A model generated the notes under the pieces. It saw only the letters and a list, made by a program, of their open reading frames with translations. It was not told the origin of the DNA and did no database searches. From Cellvibrio sp. PSBB006 (GTDB taxonomy: Bacteria; Pseudomonadota; Gammaproteobacteria; Pseudomonadales; Cellvibrionaceae), in assembly GCF_002162135.1 (NCBI RefSeq), contig NZ_CP021382.1:4896001-4960000 (forward strand): 64,000 nucleotides of DNA, in the 5' to 3' direction. Below, piece by piece: positions 18,485 to 27,961 of this stretch. Made by a program: the position numbers and the translations under genes. Numbering within the stretch: the first letter of the stretch is position 1; each line of letters opens with the position of its first letter.

Positions 18485-20293
18485 ATGTACACACAAGCCA
18501 GTGCTTTGAAGGCCGCGTTCGCCATGCGAATGATCGCTTTCATTCTGTTAGCTATTGCGATTATGGTGTTGATTGCCTGGCATGATGTGCAGCGCGTAAC
18601 AGGAATCTATTTGTCGCTGCGCACCATGGCATACAGCACAGCGCTGTGTTTCCTGTTGAGCGGCGTAGCGCTTTTAGCCCTGAGCTGGCGGCGCTTATTT
18701 ACCCTGCGCACTGCTGCACTGTTTATCGTGGCCATCGCGGTTATCAGACTGGCAGAAATTTATTGGTTCTCCGGTTTGGCGGTGAACCGGAAGATGATGC
18801 TCCTGGTAACCGATATCCCACCAGCGCCCGTTCCCATGGCTGCGACCACGGCATTCAGTTTTGTCCTCACTGGCACCATATTGTTCTTGCTGGGTACGCA
18901 GACTCCCCGTGCGCGAACCATGATGGTCATACTCGTCATGAGCGTGGTGGCGGTCACTACGGCCGTCATTGCCTTACTGGCTCATACCATCGGCCATCTG
19001 CCGGCTTTTGAATGGTTGGGTCTCAAGATGCCCATACCAACAGCGGTAGCTTTTATATTGTTAGTTAGCGCATTGCTTACTCATAGCTATCCATCTCTTA
19101 AAGCAGCATTTAAACAATTGAGTTTTTTGGGTCACAGTGTAGTTGCTGAAAAAGTTGCTGCAAACATCAACACAACCGGGCGAATGGAAGAGCGTATGCG
19201 GCAAATTATCGAGGCTGCACCTAACGGTATTGTGATGATAAACGATGTAGGCATGATAGAAATCGTGAATCGTCAGGCGGAAAAGATCTTTGGTTATGAC
19301 CGCAGTGAACTGCTTGGGCAACCCATTGAAAACCTGATACCCAAAAATGTCGCTCATCAGCATCCGCACCATCGGGCGGATTTCTTTTCCAACCCTGTTC
19401 CCCGCGCCATGGGTGGCGGTCGTGATCTGTTCGCATTGCGCAAAGATGGCAAGGAGTTTCCGGTAGAGATTGGCTTGGCTCCGATAACAACGGACGAGGG
19501 TATGAAAGTGCTAGCCTCCGTCGTGGATATCACCGAGCGAAAAAAATCTGCGCAGTTGTTGTTGGCGCACCAGCGGGATCTGGAAAAATCCAATCGCGAA
19601 CTGGCGCGCATTAATAAAGAGCTGGAAGCGTTTGCTTATGTAGCCTCTCATGATCTTAAATCACCCTTGCGGGGTGTTGCGCAATTATCCAATTGGATTG
19701 ACGAAGATTTGCTGGCGCAAGAGTATGACAATGTTTCTGATCATACAAAACTCTTGCGCAGTCGTATTATGCGTATGGAAAAATTACTGGATGATATGTT
19801 GATTTTTTATCGTGCGGGAAAGATCGATAACAGTCAAAAGGTTGTCGATGTAAAACGCATGGCGATTGAGCTATTTGACATGCAGAATCTCAAACCCGGT
19901 TTGCGGCTGGAGGTTGAGGGTGAGTTGCCGATATTTATGACGCTTGCGATACCTTTTGAGCAGGTCTTACGCAATTTATTTTCCAACGCCATCAAGCACC
20001 ATGACAAAGATGAAGGACTGATTCGCGTCGCTTGTCGGGAGCAGAATAGTGATTATTTTGAGTTCAGTGTATGTGATGACGGCCCAGGAATTCCTGAGCA
20101 ATATCAGCAGCGGATATTTGGCATGTTTCAAACTCTTAAACCGAGGGATGAATTGGAGGGAAGCGGCATGGGTTTGGCACTGATTAAGAAAATCATCGAA
20201 AACTATAGTGGTGAAATCAATGTGCATTCGACAGGGCGGGGCACTTGCTTCACATTTACCTGGCCAAAAAAATGGAGCGTAGCCAATGTCTGA
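18485..20293 (+). CDS. Membrane-bound PAS sensor histidine kinase
   Basis: 602 residues. About six hydrophobic helices fill residues 10-195 and form an integral-membrane sensor of no type I recognise. A PAS domain follows (about 225-345; APNGIVMINDVGMIEIVNRQAEKIFGYDRSELLGQPI). The HisKA dimerisation helix carries the phospho-acceptor His389 in YVASHDLKSPLRG. The ATPase domain has N-box NLFSNAIKHH, G1 DDGPGIP and G2 GSGMGLALIKKI. The ATG at 18485 is used; a TTG just before it is possible. Its last 8 bases overlap the lone receiver gene, so translation is probably coupled and that receiver is the likely partner. Confidence 0.92.
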   Translation: MYTQASALKAAFAMRMIAFILLAIAIMVLIAWHDVQRVTGIYLSLRTMAYSTALCFLLSGVALLALSWRRLFTLRTAALFIVAIAVIRLAEIYWFSGLAVNRKMMLLVTDIPPAPVPMAATTAFSFVLTGTILFLLGTQTPRARTMMVILVMSVVAVTTAVIALLAHTIGHLPAFEWLGLKMPIPTAVAFILLVSALLTHSYPSLKAAFKQLSFLGHSVVAEKVAANINTTGRMEERMRQIIEAAPNGIVMINDVGMIEIVNRQAEKIFGYDRSELLGQPIENLIPKNVAHQHPHHRADFFSNPVPRAMGGGRDLFALRKDGKEFPVEIGLAPITTDEGMKVLASVVDITERKKSAQLLLAHQRDLEKSNRELARINKELEAFAYVASHDLKSPLRGVAQLSNWIDEDLLAQEYDNVSDHTKLLRSRIMRMEKLLDDMLIFYRAGKIDNSQKVVDVKRMAIELFDMQNLKPGLRLEVEGELPIFMTLAIPFEQVLRNLFSNAIKHHDKDEGLIRVACREQNSDYFEFSVCDDGPGIPEQYQQRIFGMFQTLKPRDELEGSGMGLALIKKIIENYSGEINVHSTGRGTCFTFTWPKKWSVANV

Positions 20294-20744
20294 TCCCATT
20301 TATCCAGAACCTGATATTGAGGCCACCAAAACAGTCAACTTATTGATCGTAGACGATGATGATATTGATGCGATGGCATTAAAGCGTGCTTTGCATAAAT
20401 TGAAGCTGTTGAATCCACTTTATCGTGCGCGCGATGGCATTGAGGCACTGGAATTATTGCGTACCGGCAAGATCCCCAAGCCTTTTATTGTCCTGCTGGA
20501 TATTAATATGCCACGCATGAACGGTCTGGAATTTCTGGAAGCATTGCGAGCCGACCCTGAACTAACTCATGCGGTAGTTTTTGTTCTGACCACCTCAAAA
20601 TCCGATGAGGATATTATGGCCGCCTATCGCGAGCATGTGGCAGGTTATCTGCTGAAGCAGCGTATGGATAGCGATTTTATGCAGGTTATCAGCTTGTTGG
20701 ATCACTACTGGCGCATTATTGAATTACCCGTTGCAAGAAAATAA
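20286..20744 (+). CDS. Single-domain response regulator (REC)
   Basis: 152-residue cytoplasmic receiver with no output domain, like the Rcp1 type that partners PAS or phytochrome kinases. Acidic pocket LLIVDDDDID, phospho-acceptor Asp72 in LLDINMPRMNG, switch Thr/Ser in VLTTSKSDED and Lys in AGYLLKQ are present. It overlaps the preceding kinase gene by 8 bases. It could pass phosphate on to an HPt protein such as the one at the end of the 1208-residue kinase nearby; that is inference. Confidence 0.92.
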   Translation: MSDPIYPEPDIEATKTVNLLIVDDDDIDAMALKRALHKLKLLNPLYRARDGIEALELLRTGKIPKPFIVLLDINMPRMNGLEFLEALRADPELTHAVVFVLTTSKSDEDIMAAYREHVAGYLLKQRMDSDFMQVISLLDHYWRIIELPVARK

Positions 20745-20766
20745 TACGGAGACGAGAGGTACTGGC

Positions 20767-22518
20767 ATGAAGCTGTTATTGATTGATGATGATGAGTTAG
20801 ACCGGCAGGCAATTATTCGCACTTTTAAGCGTAGCGCATGGGACATTGAAATTGTTCAGGCAAGTTGTGCCACTGAAGGCCTCGCGCAATTTGATGAAAA
20901 TGATTTTGATGCGGTTCTGCTGGATTATCGCCTTCCGGACATTGATGGTTTACAGACTTTGAAAATTCTCAACGGGCATCCACATCATCATTCCGCCATT
21001 ATTATCCTGACCGGTGCCACTGAAAATGAGGATCTTGAGCGTGAGTGTATTGAAGCGGGCGCACAGGATGTTCTGTTTAAATCTGAGATAGCACATAAAC
21101 ATTTAACCCGCGCGATTGTGCATGCGCGTATTCGCCATGTGCTGGAACGCCAGCTTCAGGAAAGCCACCAACGGCTGCGCACGCTGGCAGAAAATGATTC
21201 GCTTACCGGGCTGGCAAATCGTTACTTTTTTGATGAAAGTCTACGCTCTGCTATTCCGCGCGCAAAACGCCTGAACGATCAACTGGCATTGTTATTTCTC
21301 GACGTCGATAACTTCAAAGTTATTAACGACAGCCAGGGACATTTGATCGGTGACCAGATGCTGAAAGAAGTCGCACGCCGTCTGCTGACCGTGGTGCGTA
21401 CCGGGGATATCGTCTGTCGTCTCGGGGGCGATGAATTTGCAGTGCTGGCATACAATGTCGATTCTCAGGAGGGCATAGCACAACTGGCGCAACGAATCCT
21501 GGATGACCTGCACTGTCCATTTACCGTTGGCAATGCTGAGAATACGATTTCAGTCAGTATCGGCATTGCTACCTATCCTGATTCTGCAGATAACGCGGTG
21601 GATATGTTGCGCGCAGCGGATCTGGCGATGTATCGCGCCAAGCGCGATGGGCGCAACAATTATCATTTTTTTTCACAAGCTCTACAGGCGCAAATGCATG
21701 AGCGCATTCGACTGGAAAAAGAATTGCGTGCGCAAGTTCCCACGGATCATTTTATTTTGTTTTACCAACCGATTGTGGATGCGTGCACATTTGAGATTTG
21801 CGGTGCTGAGGGATTGGTGCGCTGGCAGCATCCAACGCGGGGTATTCTACCGCCCAGTGAGTTTATTGATATTGCTGAAGAAATCGGGTTGATAACAGAA
21901 ATTGATTCAAAGACGCGTTTAAGGGCTTGCCGACAACTCGCCAGGTGGCGGGAGGAAAAACGCATCAGTGATACGTTCAAGATGAAGTTTAATGTCTGTG
22001 CACAGTTGCTAACGGACGATGATCTTCATCAGGACATCAAGGATGATTTGATCAGCTGCAATGTGCCGGGTCATTGTGTTGGGCTCGAAATTACTGAGTC
22101 TGTGATGATCGAAAATTTTGAGCGCACGGCAAAATTGCTGCAGCAAATTCAGGATTTTGGTGTTGAAATTTCCGTAGATGACTTCGGTACTGGCTATTCT
22201 TCTATGGCCTATTTAAAAGAGCTGCCGGCCCGGACATTAAAGTTGGATCGTATTTTTGTGCAGGGGCTTCCCGACAATTTAGCCGATTGTCGCATCTTTC
22301 GGGCCATGATCGAGTTCGCCAAACGGTTGGACCTTGTCACTATTGTTGAGGGCGTTGAGACCTGGGAGCAGGCGCAACTGTGCCGGGAATACGGTGCGGA
22401 TTTGTTGCAAGGCTATGTATTCTCCAAACCTGTGTCACCGGAAGTGTTTGAAACGCTACTCATGGATCACAACCCGAAAATCTGGCTGGATAGGCTTGCA
22501 CTCCCAGGTAACAGATAG
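20767..22518 (+). CDS. REC-GGDEF-EAL c-di-GMP signalling protein
   Basis: 583 residues. Receiver (about 1-120, phospho-acceptor Asp53 in LLDYRLPDIDG), diguanylate cyclase GGDEF (motif at 220-224, with an upstream RTGD that fits the inhibitory I-site) and EAL phosphodiesterase (about 330-575). The EAL motif reads EGL (348-350), but the other expected metal and catalytic residues are present (FNVCAQ, EITES, VDDFGTGYSS, LKLDR, EGVE, QGYVFSKP), so both activities may be retained. ATG at 20767 is chosen on SD GAGAGG (20753-20758); the frame extends upstream into the receiver gene. Confidence 0.93.
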   Translation: MKLLLIDDDELDRQAIIRTFKRSAWDIEIVQASCATEGLAQFDENDFDAVLLDYRLPDIDGLQTLKILNGHPHHHSAIIILTGATENEDLERECIEAGAQDVLFKSEIAHKHLTRAIVHARIRHVLERQLQESHQRLRTLAENDSLTGLANRYFFDESLRSAIPRAKRLNDQLALLFLDVDNFKVINDSQGHLIGDQMLKEVARRLLTVVRTGDIVCRLGGDEFAVLAYNVDSQEGIAQLAQRILDDLHCPFTVGNAENTISVSIGIATYPDSADNAVDMLRAADLAMYRAKRDGRNNYHFFSQALQAQMHERIRLEKELRAQVPTDHFILFYQPIVDACTFEICGAEGLVRWQHPTRGILPPSEFIDIAEEIGLITEIDSKTRLRACRQLARWREEKRISDTFKMKFNVCAQLLTDDDLHQDIKDDLISCNVPGHCVGLEITESVMIENFERTAKLLQQIQDFGVEISVDDFGTGYSSMAYLKELPARTLKLDRIFVQGLPDNLADCRIFRAMIEFAKRLDLVTIVEGVETWEQAQLCREYGADLLQGYVFSKPVSPEVFETLLMDHNPKIWLDRLALPGNR

Positions 22519-22628
22519 AATCATCCGTTCCATCGACATGGCAGAGACAATGCCGCTAGTTCTATCGCTTATGGCGTTATGTGCTAATCTCAATGAGAAT
22601 AAGATGAGAGAAATGTTGGGCATAGACT

Positions 22629-25600
22629 ATGAATGAGAAAAGTCGACTTGCCGCACTCGATGATTACCGAATTCTGGATACTCCTCCTGAGACGGACTAT
22701 GACCGATTGACCCAATTGGCTGCGATGATATGTGCAACTCCCATCGCTGTCATAAGTTTGGTTGACGAAGAGCGTCAGTGGTTTAAATCTGCCTATGGTC
22801 TTGACGTTCGCTATACAGATCGTTCGATAGCATTTTGTGCCGAAGCTATCAAGAGCGACCAGCCTTTTATTGTGTCTGATACCTGGCAGGATGACCGATT
22901 CAAACAAAACCCATTGGTCATCGAGTCTCCCCACTTACGTTTTTATGCAGGTATTCCTCTCGTGACGAAAGAGGGGTTTGCACTGGGAACTTTAGCTGTC
23001 ATGGATATTCAGCCTCGCCGCTTAAGCGCGGACCAATGTGAGGCATTGAAGACGCTTGCGCGACAAGTTATGAGTCATCTGGAGCTGCGTCGTCAAGATT
23101 ATCGATTCGAACAGGCAACGCAGCAGCGCTTGCGTAACATCCTTTCTGCAGCAGCCGTCGGAATTGCACTGGTTACTCTGGAAGGAAATTTTCTATCGGT
23201 AAATCCCGCGTATTGTGCAATGTTGGGCATGGCGGAAGGTGAATTACTGAATAAACCTTTCATGGATATCCTTCATCCGGACGATTTGCCCGAAGCGCTT
23301 CGTTTGATTGATACTTTAGTAACCGGGGAACGTACCAGCTTTATCCATGAAGCGCGCTGCCGTCGTGTCGACGGAAAAATAATCTGGATGCGTGCCAGTG
23401 TCTCGTTAACTCACCGGGAAGATGGTGTTGCAGACGGCATGGTGGCGATCACCAGCGATATTACTGATGTAAAAGACACCGAACAAAAAGCCATTCAACT
23501 GGCGCAACGCCTTACTACGACATGGGAAAATATTACCGACGCATTTTTCACGCTGGATTGTGAATGGAACTTTATCTACATGAACAGCGAGGCTGAACGG
23601 TTATTGCAGCGCCGGCGCACAGAGTTGATAGGGCGGAGTATCTGGCAGGAGTTTCCATTAGCTATCGGTACGCCGTTTGAATATAACTATCGGCAAGCAA
23701 TGACTGAAGGTCATAAGGTTACGTTCGAGGCTTTCTATTCTCCGTTGAATGCATGGTTCAAAGTAAATGCATACCCTTCCGTCGAAGGTTTGGCTATCTA
23801 TTTTCAAGATATTAATGCTCAGCGAGAAGCGCAGCAAAGAATCGAGGAAAGTGAGGAACGCTTTAAATTAATCGCTCGCGCCACGGCGGATGCAATCTGG
23901 GATTGGGATTTGCTGACTGACGAAATATGGTGGGGGGAGGGAGTAAAAAAGCTGTTTGGCCTTGCACCGGCAGAAATGGAGCCAGACAGCCGCTCCTGGA
24001 CAACACGTATTCATCCAGATGATAAAGAACGGGTGCTTGGCAGTATCTTTTCAACCATGAACGATGTGGAGGATCACTGGATAAGCGAGTATCGCTTTTT
24101 ACGTAAAGATGGCTCATACGCCTATGTGCAAGACCGTGGTTTTGTCATACGAAGGGCGGATGGCAAAGCGATACGAATGTTAGGTGGTATGACAGACCTG
24201 ACGGAAAGTAAGCGGGCCGAAGTTGAAATTGCACGCATCAACGAATTGAAGCACGCACAACAGGTAGCCGAAATCGCCAATCAAGCGAAAACCAATTTTC
24301 TCGCCACTATGAGCCATGAAATTCGCACGCCTATTAGTGGTGTCATCGGTATGGTTGATGTATTGCACCAAACCAGTCTCAAAAACTATCAAGTGGAGAT
24401 GCTCGATATTATTCGCGATTCCGCCTACTCGCTGTTGGGCATTATTGATGACATCCTGGACTTCTCCAAGATAGAAGCAGGCAAGATGGATATTGAGTCT
24501 GCGCCGATATCCTTGATGAATGTCGTCAAGGGCGTGTGCCTGATGCTTGACCGATTTGCCGAAAATAAAGGGGTCGAGTTGATTTTATTTACAGACCCGG
24601 CGATGCCGGAAATGCTGCTGGGTGATGGTCTAAGGGTGCGTCAGGTATTGGTCAACCTGATCAATAATGCCATTAAATTTTCGGCGGGCCTGGAGCGGGC
24701 CGGCCGGGTTATGGTTCGCACTTATTTGACAGAACAGCGACCTGATGCCGTTACGCTGGAGTTCCACATTATTGATAACGGTATCGGTATGTCCACTGAA
24801 ACCATGGCGCGGTTATTCAGTCCTTTTATGCAGGCAGATGCCTCCACGACGCGACAATTTGGCGGTACCGGATTGGGATTGACTATCTCACGACACCTGG
24901 TCGAATTGATGCGCGGTGATATTCGTGTGGAAAGCCAAACGAATCAGGGGTCACATTTTATTGTTCGCTTACCCTTTGGTTGTGTTCCTCATTTGACTGA
25001 TGAAACCGAACCCTTGCCCCTGGCCGGATTGTCCTGTGTCACCTTCGGTGATGAACACAGTCTCGCCGAAGATCTCACATGTTATCTGAGTGCTGCGGGT
25101 GCGCAGGTAACGCCGTTGATCGGCAAAGACGAATCCTGCTTACAATCAGCATCGTTATCTGCGCCACCGTCGGGTATGTGGGTGTGGGTATTGGATACGC
25201 GGGATGACACGCTCACCCGCGAAAAAATACTTGCCTCGATAGCACAACAATGGCCGCAGCGGGATATTCGTTACGTCATCATCGGTCGTGGTCAGCGGCG
25301 CAAACCGCGCCGCGATCTCCATAACCATGTGATGATCGATGGCAACCTGCTCGACTATCCCACATTTCTCCACACGGTAGCGCTCGCCATTGGAAAGGCT
25401 GAGGAAGAAAAACCTCCCCTATTTACCGGCAAAGAGGAGAGCGCCTTTTTACCGCCACAGCGCGAACAGGCTTTGCAACAACGGCGTTTGATTCTGGTGG
25501 CAGAAGACAATGAGACCAATCAAAAAGTTATCCTGCGTCAACTGGCATTGTTGGGTTACGCAGCGGATGTGGTGAGTAACGGTCGCGAGGCGCTGCATCA

Positions 25601-26255
25601 TTGGCAAAGTGGTGACTACGCGTTGTTGCTAACCGACTTGCATATGCCTGAGATGGATGGTTACGCTTTGGCTAAAAAAGTGCGCGAACAAGAGAATGGT
25701 TACGGTTATATTCCCATTGTGGCGCTGAGTGCGAATGCGGTGCGGGGTGAGGCAGAAAACTGTCATGCAGTGGGTATGGATGAATATCTCACCAAGCCGG
25801 TGTCACTGGCGGAGCTGCAAAGTGTATTGGAACACTGGCTACCTGCCATATCGGAAACGAACTGGACCCATCCTCCTGTTGAAGAAAATGTACAAGCCGT
25901 TTCCAACAACACTGATGCCGTAATTGATATTCGTGTCCTTCAGAATCTGGTCGGCAGTGAACCGGTGATCGTGCGTGAGTTTTTGCAGGATTTCCGCGTC
26001 GGCGCTTTGAGCATGGCAGAAGATCTGCGCGAAGCCAGCGCCCGTAATGACCGTCGGCTGATTGCATCTATTGCCCACAAATTAAAGTCATCTGCGCGCT
26101 CCGTCGGTGCGATGCAGCTTGGTGAACTCTGCGCGCGGCTTGAAATGATCTGTAACCAGCAGCCGGAAATTTCGTATATTGACTGCTTACAGGCATTTGA
26201 GCGCGAGCTGGCGGCGGTCAATGACTGTGTGGAATTACTATTGCTGGATAGCTGA
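22629..26255 (+). CDS. Hybrid sensor kinase: GAF-PAS-PAS-PAS-HisKA-HATPase-REC-HPt
   Basis: 1208-residue soluble hybrid kinase, no membrane helix seen. GAF (about 1-165; begins LAALDDYRILDTPPETDYDRL, a common lead-in), three PAS folds (about 170-295, 300-405, 410-530), HisKA with His563 in TMSHEIRTPISG, ATPase (N-box INNAIKFS, G1 IIDNGIGMS, G2 FGGTGLGLTISRH). A stretch at about 800-935 looks like a receiver that has lost its acidic pocket. A full receiver follows (about 955-1075; Asp1003 in LLTDLHMPEMDG), then an HPt domain with His1150 in IAHKLKSSARSVG. This architecture supports an internal four-step phosphorelay like BarA/ArcB types. Confidence 0.92.
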   Translation: MNEKSRLAALDDYRILDTPPETDYDRLTQLAAMICATPIAVISLVDEERQWFKSAYGLDVRYTDRSIAFCAEAIKSDQPFIVSDTWQDDRFKQNPLVIESPHLRFYAGIPLVTKEGFALGTLAVMDIQPRRLSADQCEALKTLARQVMSHLELRRQDYRFEQATQQRLRNILSAAAVGIALVTLEGNFLSVNPAYCAMLGMAEGELLNKPFMDILHPDDLPEALRLIDTLVTGERTSFIHEARCRRVDGKIIWMRASVSLTHREDGVADGMVAITSDITDVKDTEQKAIQLAQRLTTTWENITDAFFTLDCEWNFIYMNSEAERLLQRRRTELIGRSIWQEFPLAIGTPFEYNYRQAMTEGHKVTFEAFYSPLNAWFKVNAYPSVEGLAIYFQDINAQREAQQRIEESEERFKLIARATADAIWDWDLLTDEIWWGEGVKKLFGLAPAEMEPDSRSWTTRIHPDDKERVLGSIFSTMNDVEDHWISEYRFLRKDGSYAYVQDRGFVIRRADGKAIRMLGGMTDLTESKRAEVEIARINELKHAQQVAEIANQAKTNFLATMSHEIRTPISGVIGMVDVLHQTSLKNYQVEMLDIIRDSAYSLLGIIDDILDFSKIEAGKMDIESAPISLMNVVKGVCLMLDRFAENKGVELILFTDPAMPEMLLGDGLRVRQVLVNLINNAIKFSAGLERAGRVMVRTYLTEQRPDAVTLEFHIIDNGIGMSTETMARLFSPFMQADASTTRQFGGTGLGLTISRHLVELMRGDIRVESQTNQGSHFIVRLPFGCVPHLTDETEPLPLAGLSCVTFGDEHSLAEDLTCYLSAAGAQVTPLIGKDESCLQSASLSAPPSGMWVWVLDTRDDTLTREKILASIAQQWPQRDIRYVIIGRGQRRKPRRDLHNHVMIDGNLLDYPTFLHTVALAIGKAEEEKPPLFTGKEESAFLPPQREQALQQRRLILVAEDNETNQKVILRQLALLGYAADVVSNGREALHHWQSGDYALLLTDLHMPEMDGYALAKKVREQENGYGYIPIVALSANAVRGEAENCHAVGMDEYLTKPVSLAELQSVLEHWLPAISETNWTHPPVEENVQAVSNNTDAVIDIRVLQNLVGSEPVIVREFLQDFRVGALSMAEDLREASARNDRRLIASIAHKLKSSARSVGAMQLGELCARLEMICNQQPEISYIDCLQAFERELAAVNDCVELLLLDS

Positions 26256-26320
26256 ATGTTGGCATCAAGCATTTCCCTATTTCCGATTCATAACGTGTAA
26301 ACCTTAGCATGAGGCCAACC

Positions 26321-27961
26321 ATGACCAGCGAGTCTCCAGTCAGTAAATCTACGGCTGATATTTTGGTGGTTGATGATGATCCCTTTATGCTTAAGTTGTT
26401 GCAGCGTATCCTGTCTGTGCAAGGCTACTCTCGTATCACCACCTGCCTTAGCGGGCGGGCAGCGCTGGACTTCATTGATGGCGGACCTCGTCACCCGGCG
26501 CTGATCTTCCTTGATTTAAATATGCCGGAAATGGACGGCATCGAGTTTGTGCGTCATCTGGTACAACGACATTTTTCCGGTAATCTGATTCTGATCAGCG
26601 GTGAAGACTTACGGATGTTGAGCACCGCACAACGCTTGGTCGAGGCACACCAGATTGCGATAGTCGGCCACTTGCAAAAACCCCTTACTCCCGAATCCAT
26701 TGCCACCATGCTGGCCAGTTGGGAACCTTCGCTCGAACAGGTTCCCCTGATAAAAAAACAATACACAGCCGCCGAATTGCAGCAGGCGATTGAACAGGGT
26801 CAATTGGTGAATTATTACCAACCTAAGGTAGCGCTCAATAACGGTCGTGTGGCCGGTTTGGAAGTCTTGGTGCGCTGGCATCATCCTGCTGATGGTGTCG
26901 TGATGCCGGATACCTTTATTGTGTTAGCCGAAGACAATCAATTAATTGATACCCTGGCACACAAGGTCTTGGACCAAGCACTGAAACAGCATGTCCAGTG
27001 GGCTCAACAAGGCATAAACCTGCCCTTGGCGGTTAATATTTCCATGGAAAATCTGGCTTCTCTGGATTTTGCCGACAGCTTCAGTGCGCAGGTTATTACT
27101 GCCGGATTATTACCGAAAGACGTCACACTGGAAATCACCGAAAGCCGTGCGATGAAAGATCCGGCGGTCACCCTCGACACATTAACGCGCTTGCGATTGA
27201 AGCGATTTATCTTATCCATTGATGATTTCGGTACGGGCCATTCTTCATTGGCCCAACTGCGCGATATTCCCTTTGATGAATTCAAGATTGATAAAAGTTT
27301 TGTCAATGGTGCCTGGGCGGACAAGCGAATCAAAGTCATGTTCGACACTAGCCTTAACCTCGCACAACAACTCAATATGCAAGTGGTGGCGGAAGGTGTT
27401 GAAAGCCAGCGCGATTGGGATTTTGTGCGGCAAACTCCCTGTGATTATGCGCAAGGTTATTTTATTGCAAAGCCTATGCGTGCAGAAAACTTGCCCGAAT
27501 GGATCGCGGAATGGAATGAAAGAGTAAGGCGTGAATTATTTCCCGAAACCGCAACCAATGCGAGCAAGGCGCCGGATAAAACCAAAGGCACTGTACTGGT
27601 TGTGGAAGATCATGAATTTCAGCGTCGCATTCAAAGCAAGATTTTGCGTGAGGAGGGTTACACCATTGTATCTGCTGCTAACGCGGTGGAGGCGATGAAG
27701 GTATTACGTAACCTGCGGCCCTTGTTAATTCTGCTGGACATTGATCTGCCTGACCTGGATGGGTTGCAGTTGACCCGGCGGTTGCGCTCCACCACTATCT
27801 TCAGAACCACACCGGTAGTGATAGTGTCGGGCGTTAACGATAAAGCCACTATTGAAAAAAGCCGGTCGGCAGGTGCCACGATGTTTCTGGCGAAACCCTT
27901 TGACCGTAAAGCTCTGATCGATAAAGTCCAGGCAGCGCTTGCTGTAGTGAATAAAAGCTAA
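26321..27961 (+). CDS. REC-EAL-REC response regulator
   Basis: 546 residues: receiver 1 (about 8-125, Asp65 in FLDLNMPEMDG), EAL c-di-GMP phosphodiesterase domain (about 140-390) and receiver 2 (about 420-540, Asp473 in LLDIDLPDLDG). The EAL motif reads EVL (181-183), with NIS, EITES, IDDFGTGHSS, FKIDKSF, AEGVES and QGYFIAKP intact, so it is probably active. There is no GGDEF domain, so only c-di-GMP breakdown is expected. Start 26321 is preferred because GAGG at 26311-26314 precedes it; an ATG at 26309 lacks an SD. Its stop overlaps the convergent coiled-coil gene by 4 bases. Confidence 0.9.
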   Translation: MTSESPVSKSTADILVVDDDPFMLKLLQRILSVQGYSRITTCLSGRAALDFIDGGPRHPALIFLDLNMPEMDGIEFVRHLVQRHFSGNLILISGEDLRMLSTAQRLVEAHQIAIVGHLQKPLTPESIATMLASWEPSLEQVPLIKKQYTAAELQQAIEQGQLVNYYQPKVALNNGRVAGLEVLVRWHHPADGVVMPDTFIVLAEDNQLIDTLAHKVLDQALKQHVQWAQQGINLPLAVNISMENLASLDFADSFSAQVITAGLLPKDVTLEITESRAMKDPAVTLDTLTRLRLKRFILSIDDFGTGHSSLAQLRDIPFDEFKIDKSFVNGAWADKRIKVMFDTSLNLAQQLNMQVVAEGVESQRDWDFVRQTPCDYAQGYFIAKPMRAENLPEWIAEWNERVRRELFPETATNASKAPDKTKGTVLVVEDHEFQRRIQSKILREEGYTIVSAANAVEAMKVLRNLRPLLILLDIDLPDLDGLQLTRRLRSTTIFRTTPVVIVSGVNDKATIEKSRSAGATMFLAKPFDRKALIDKVQAALAVVNKS

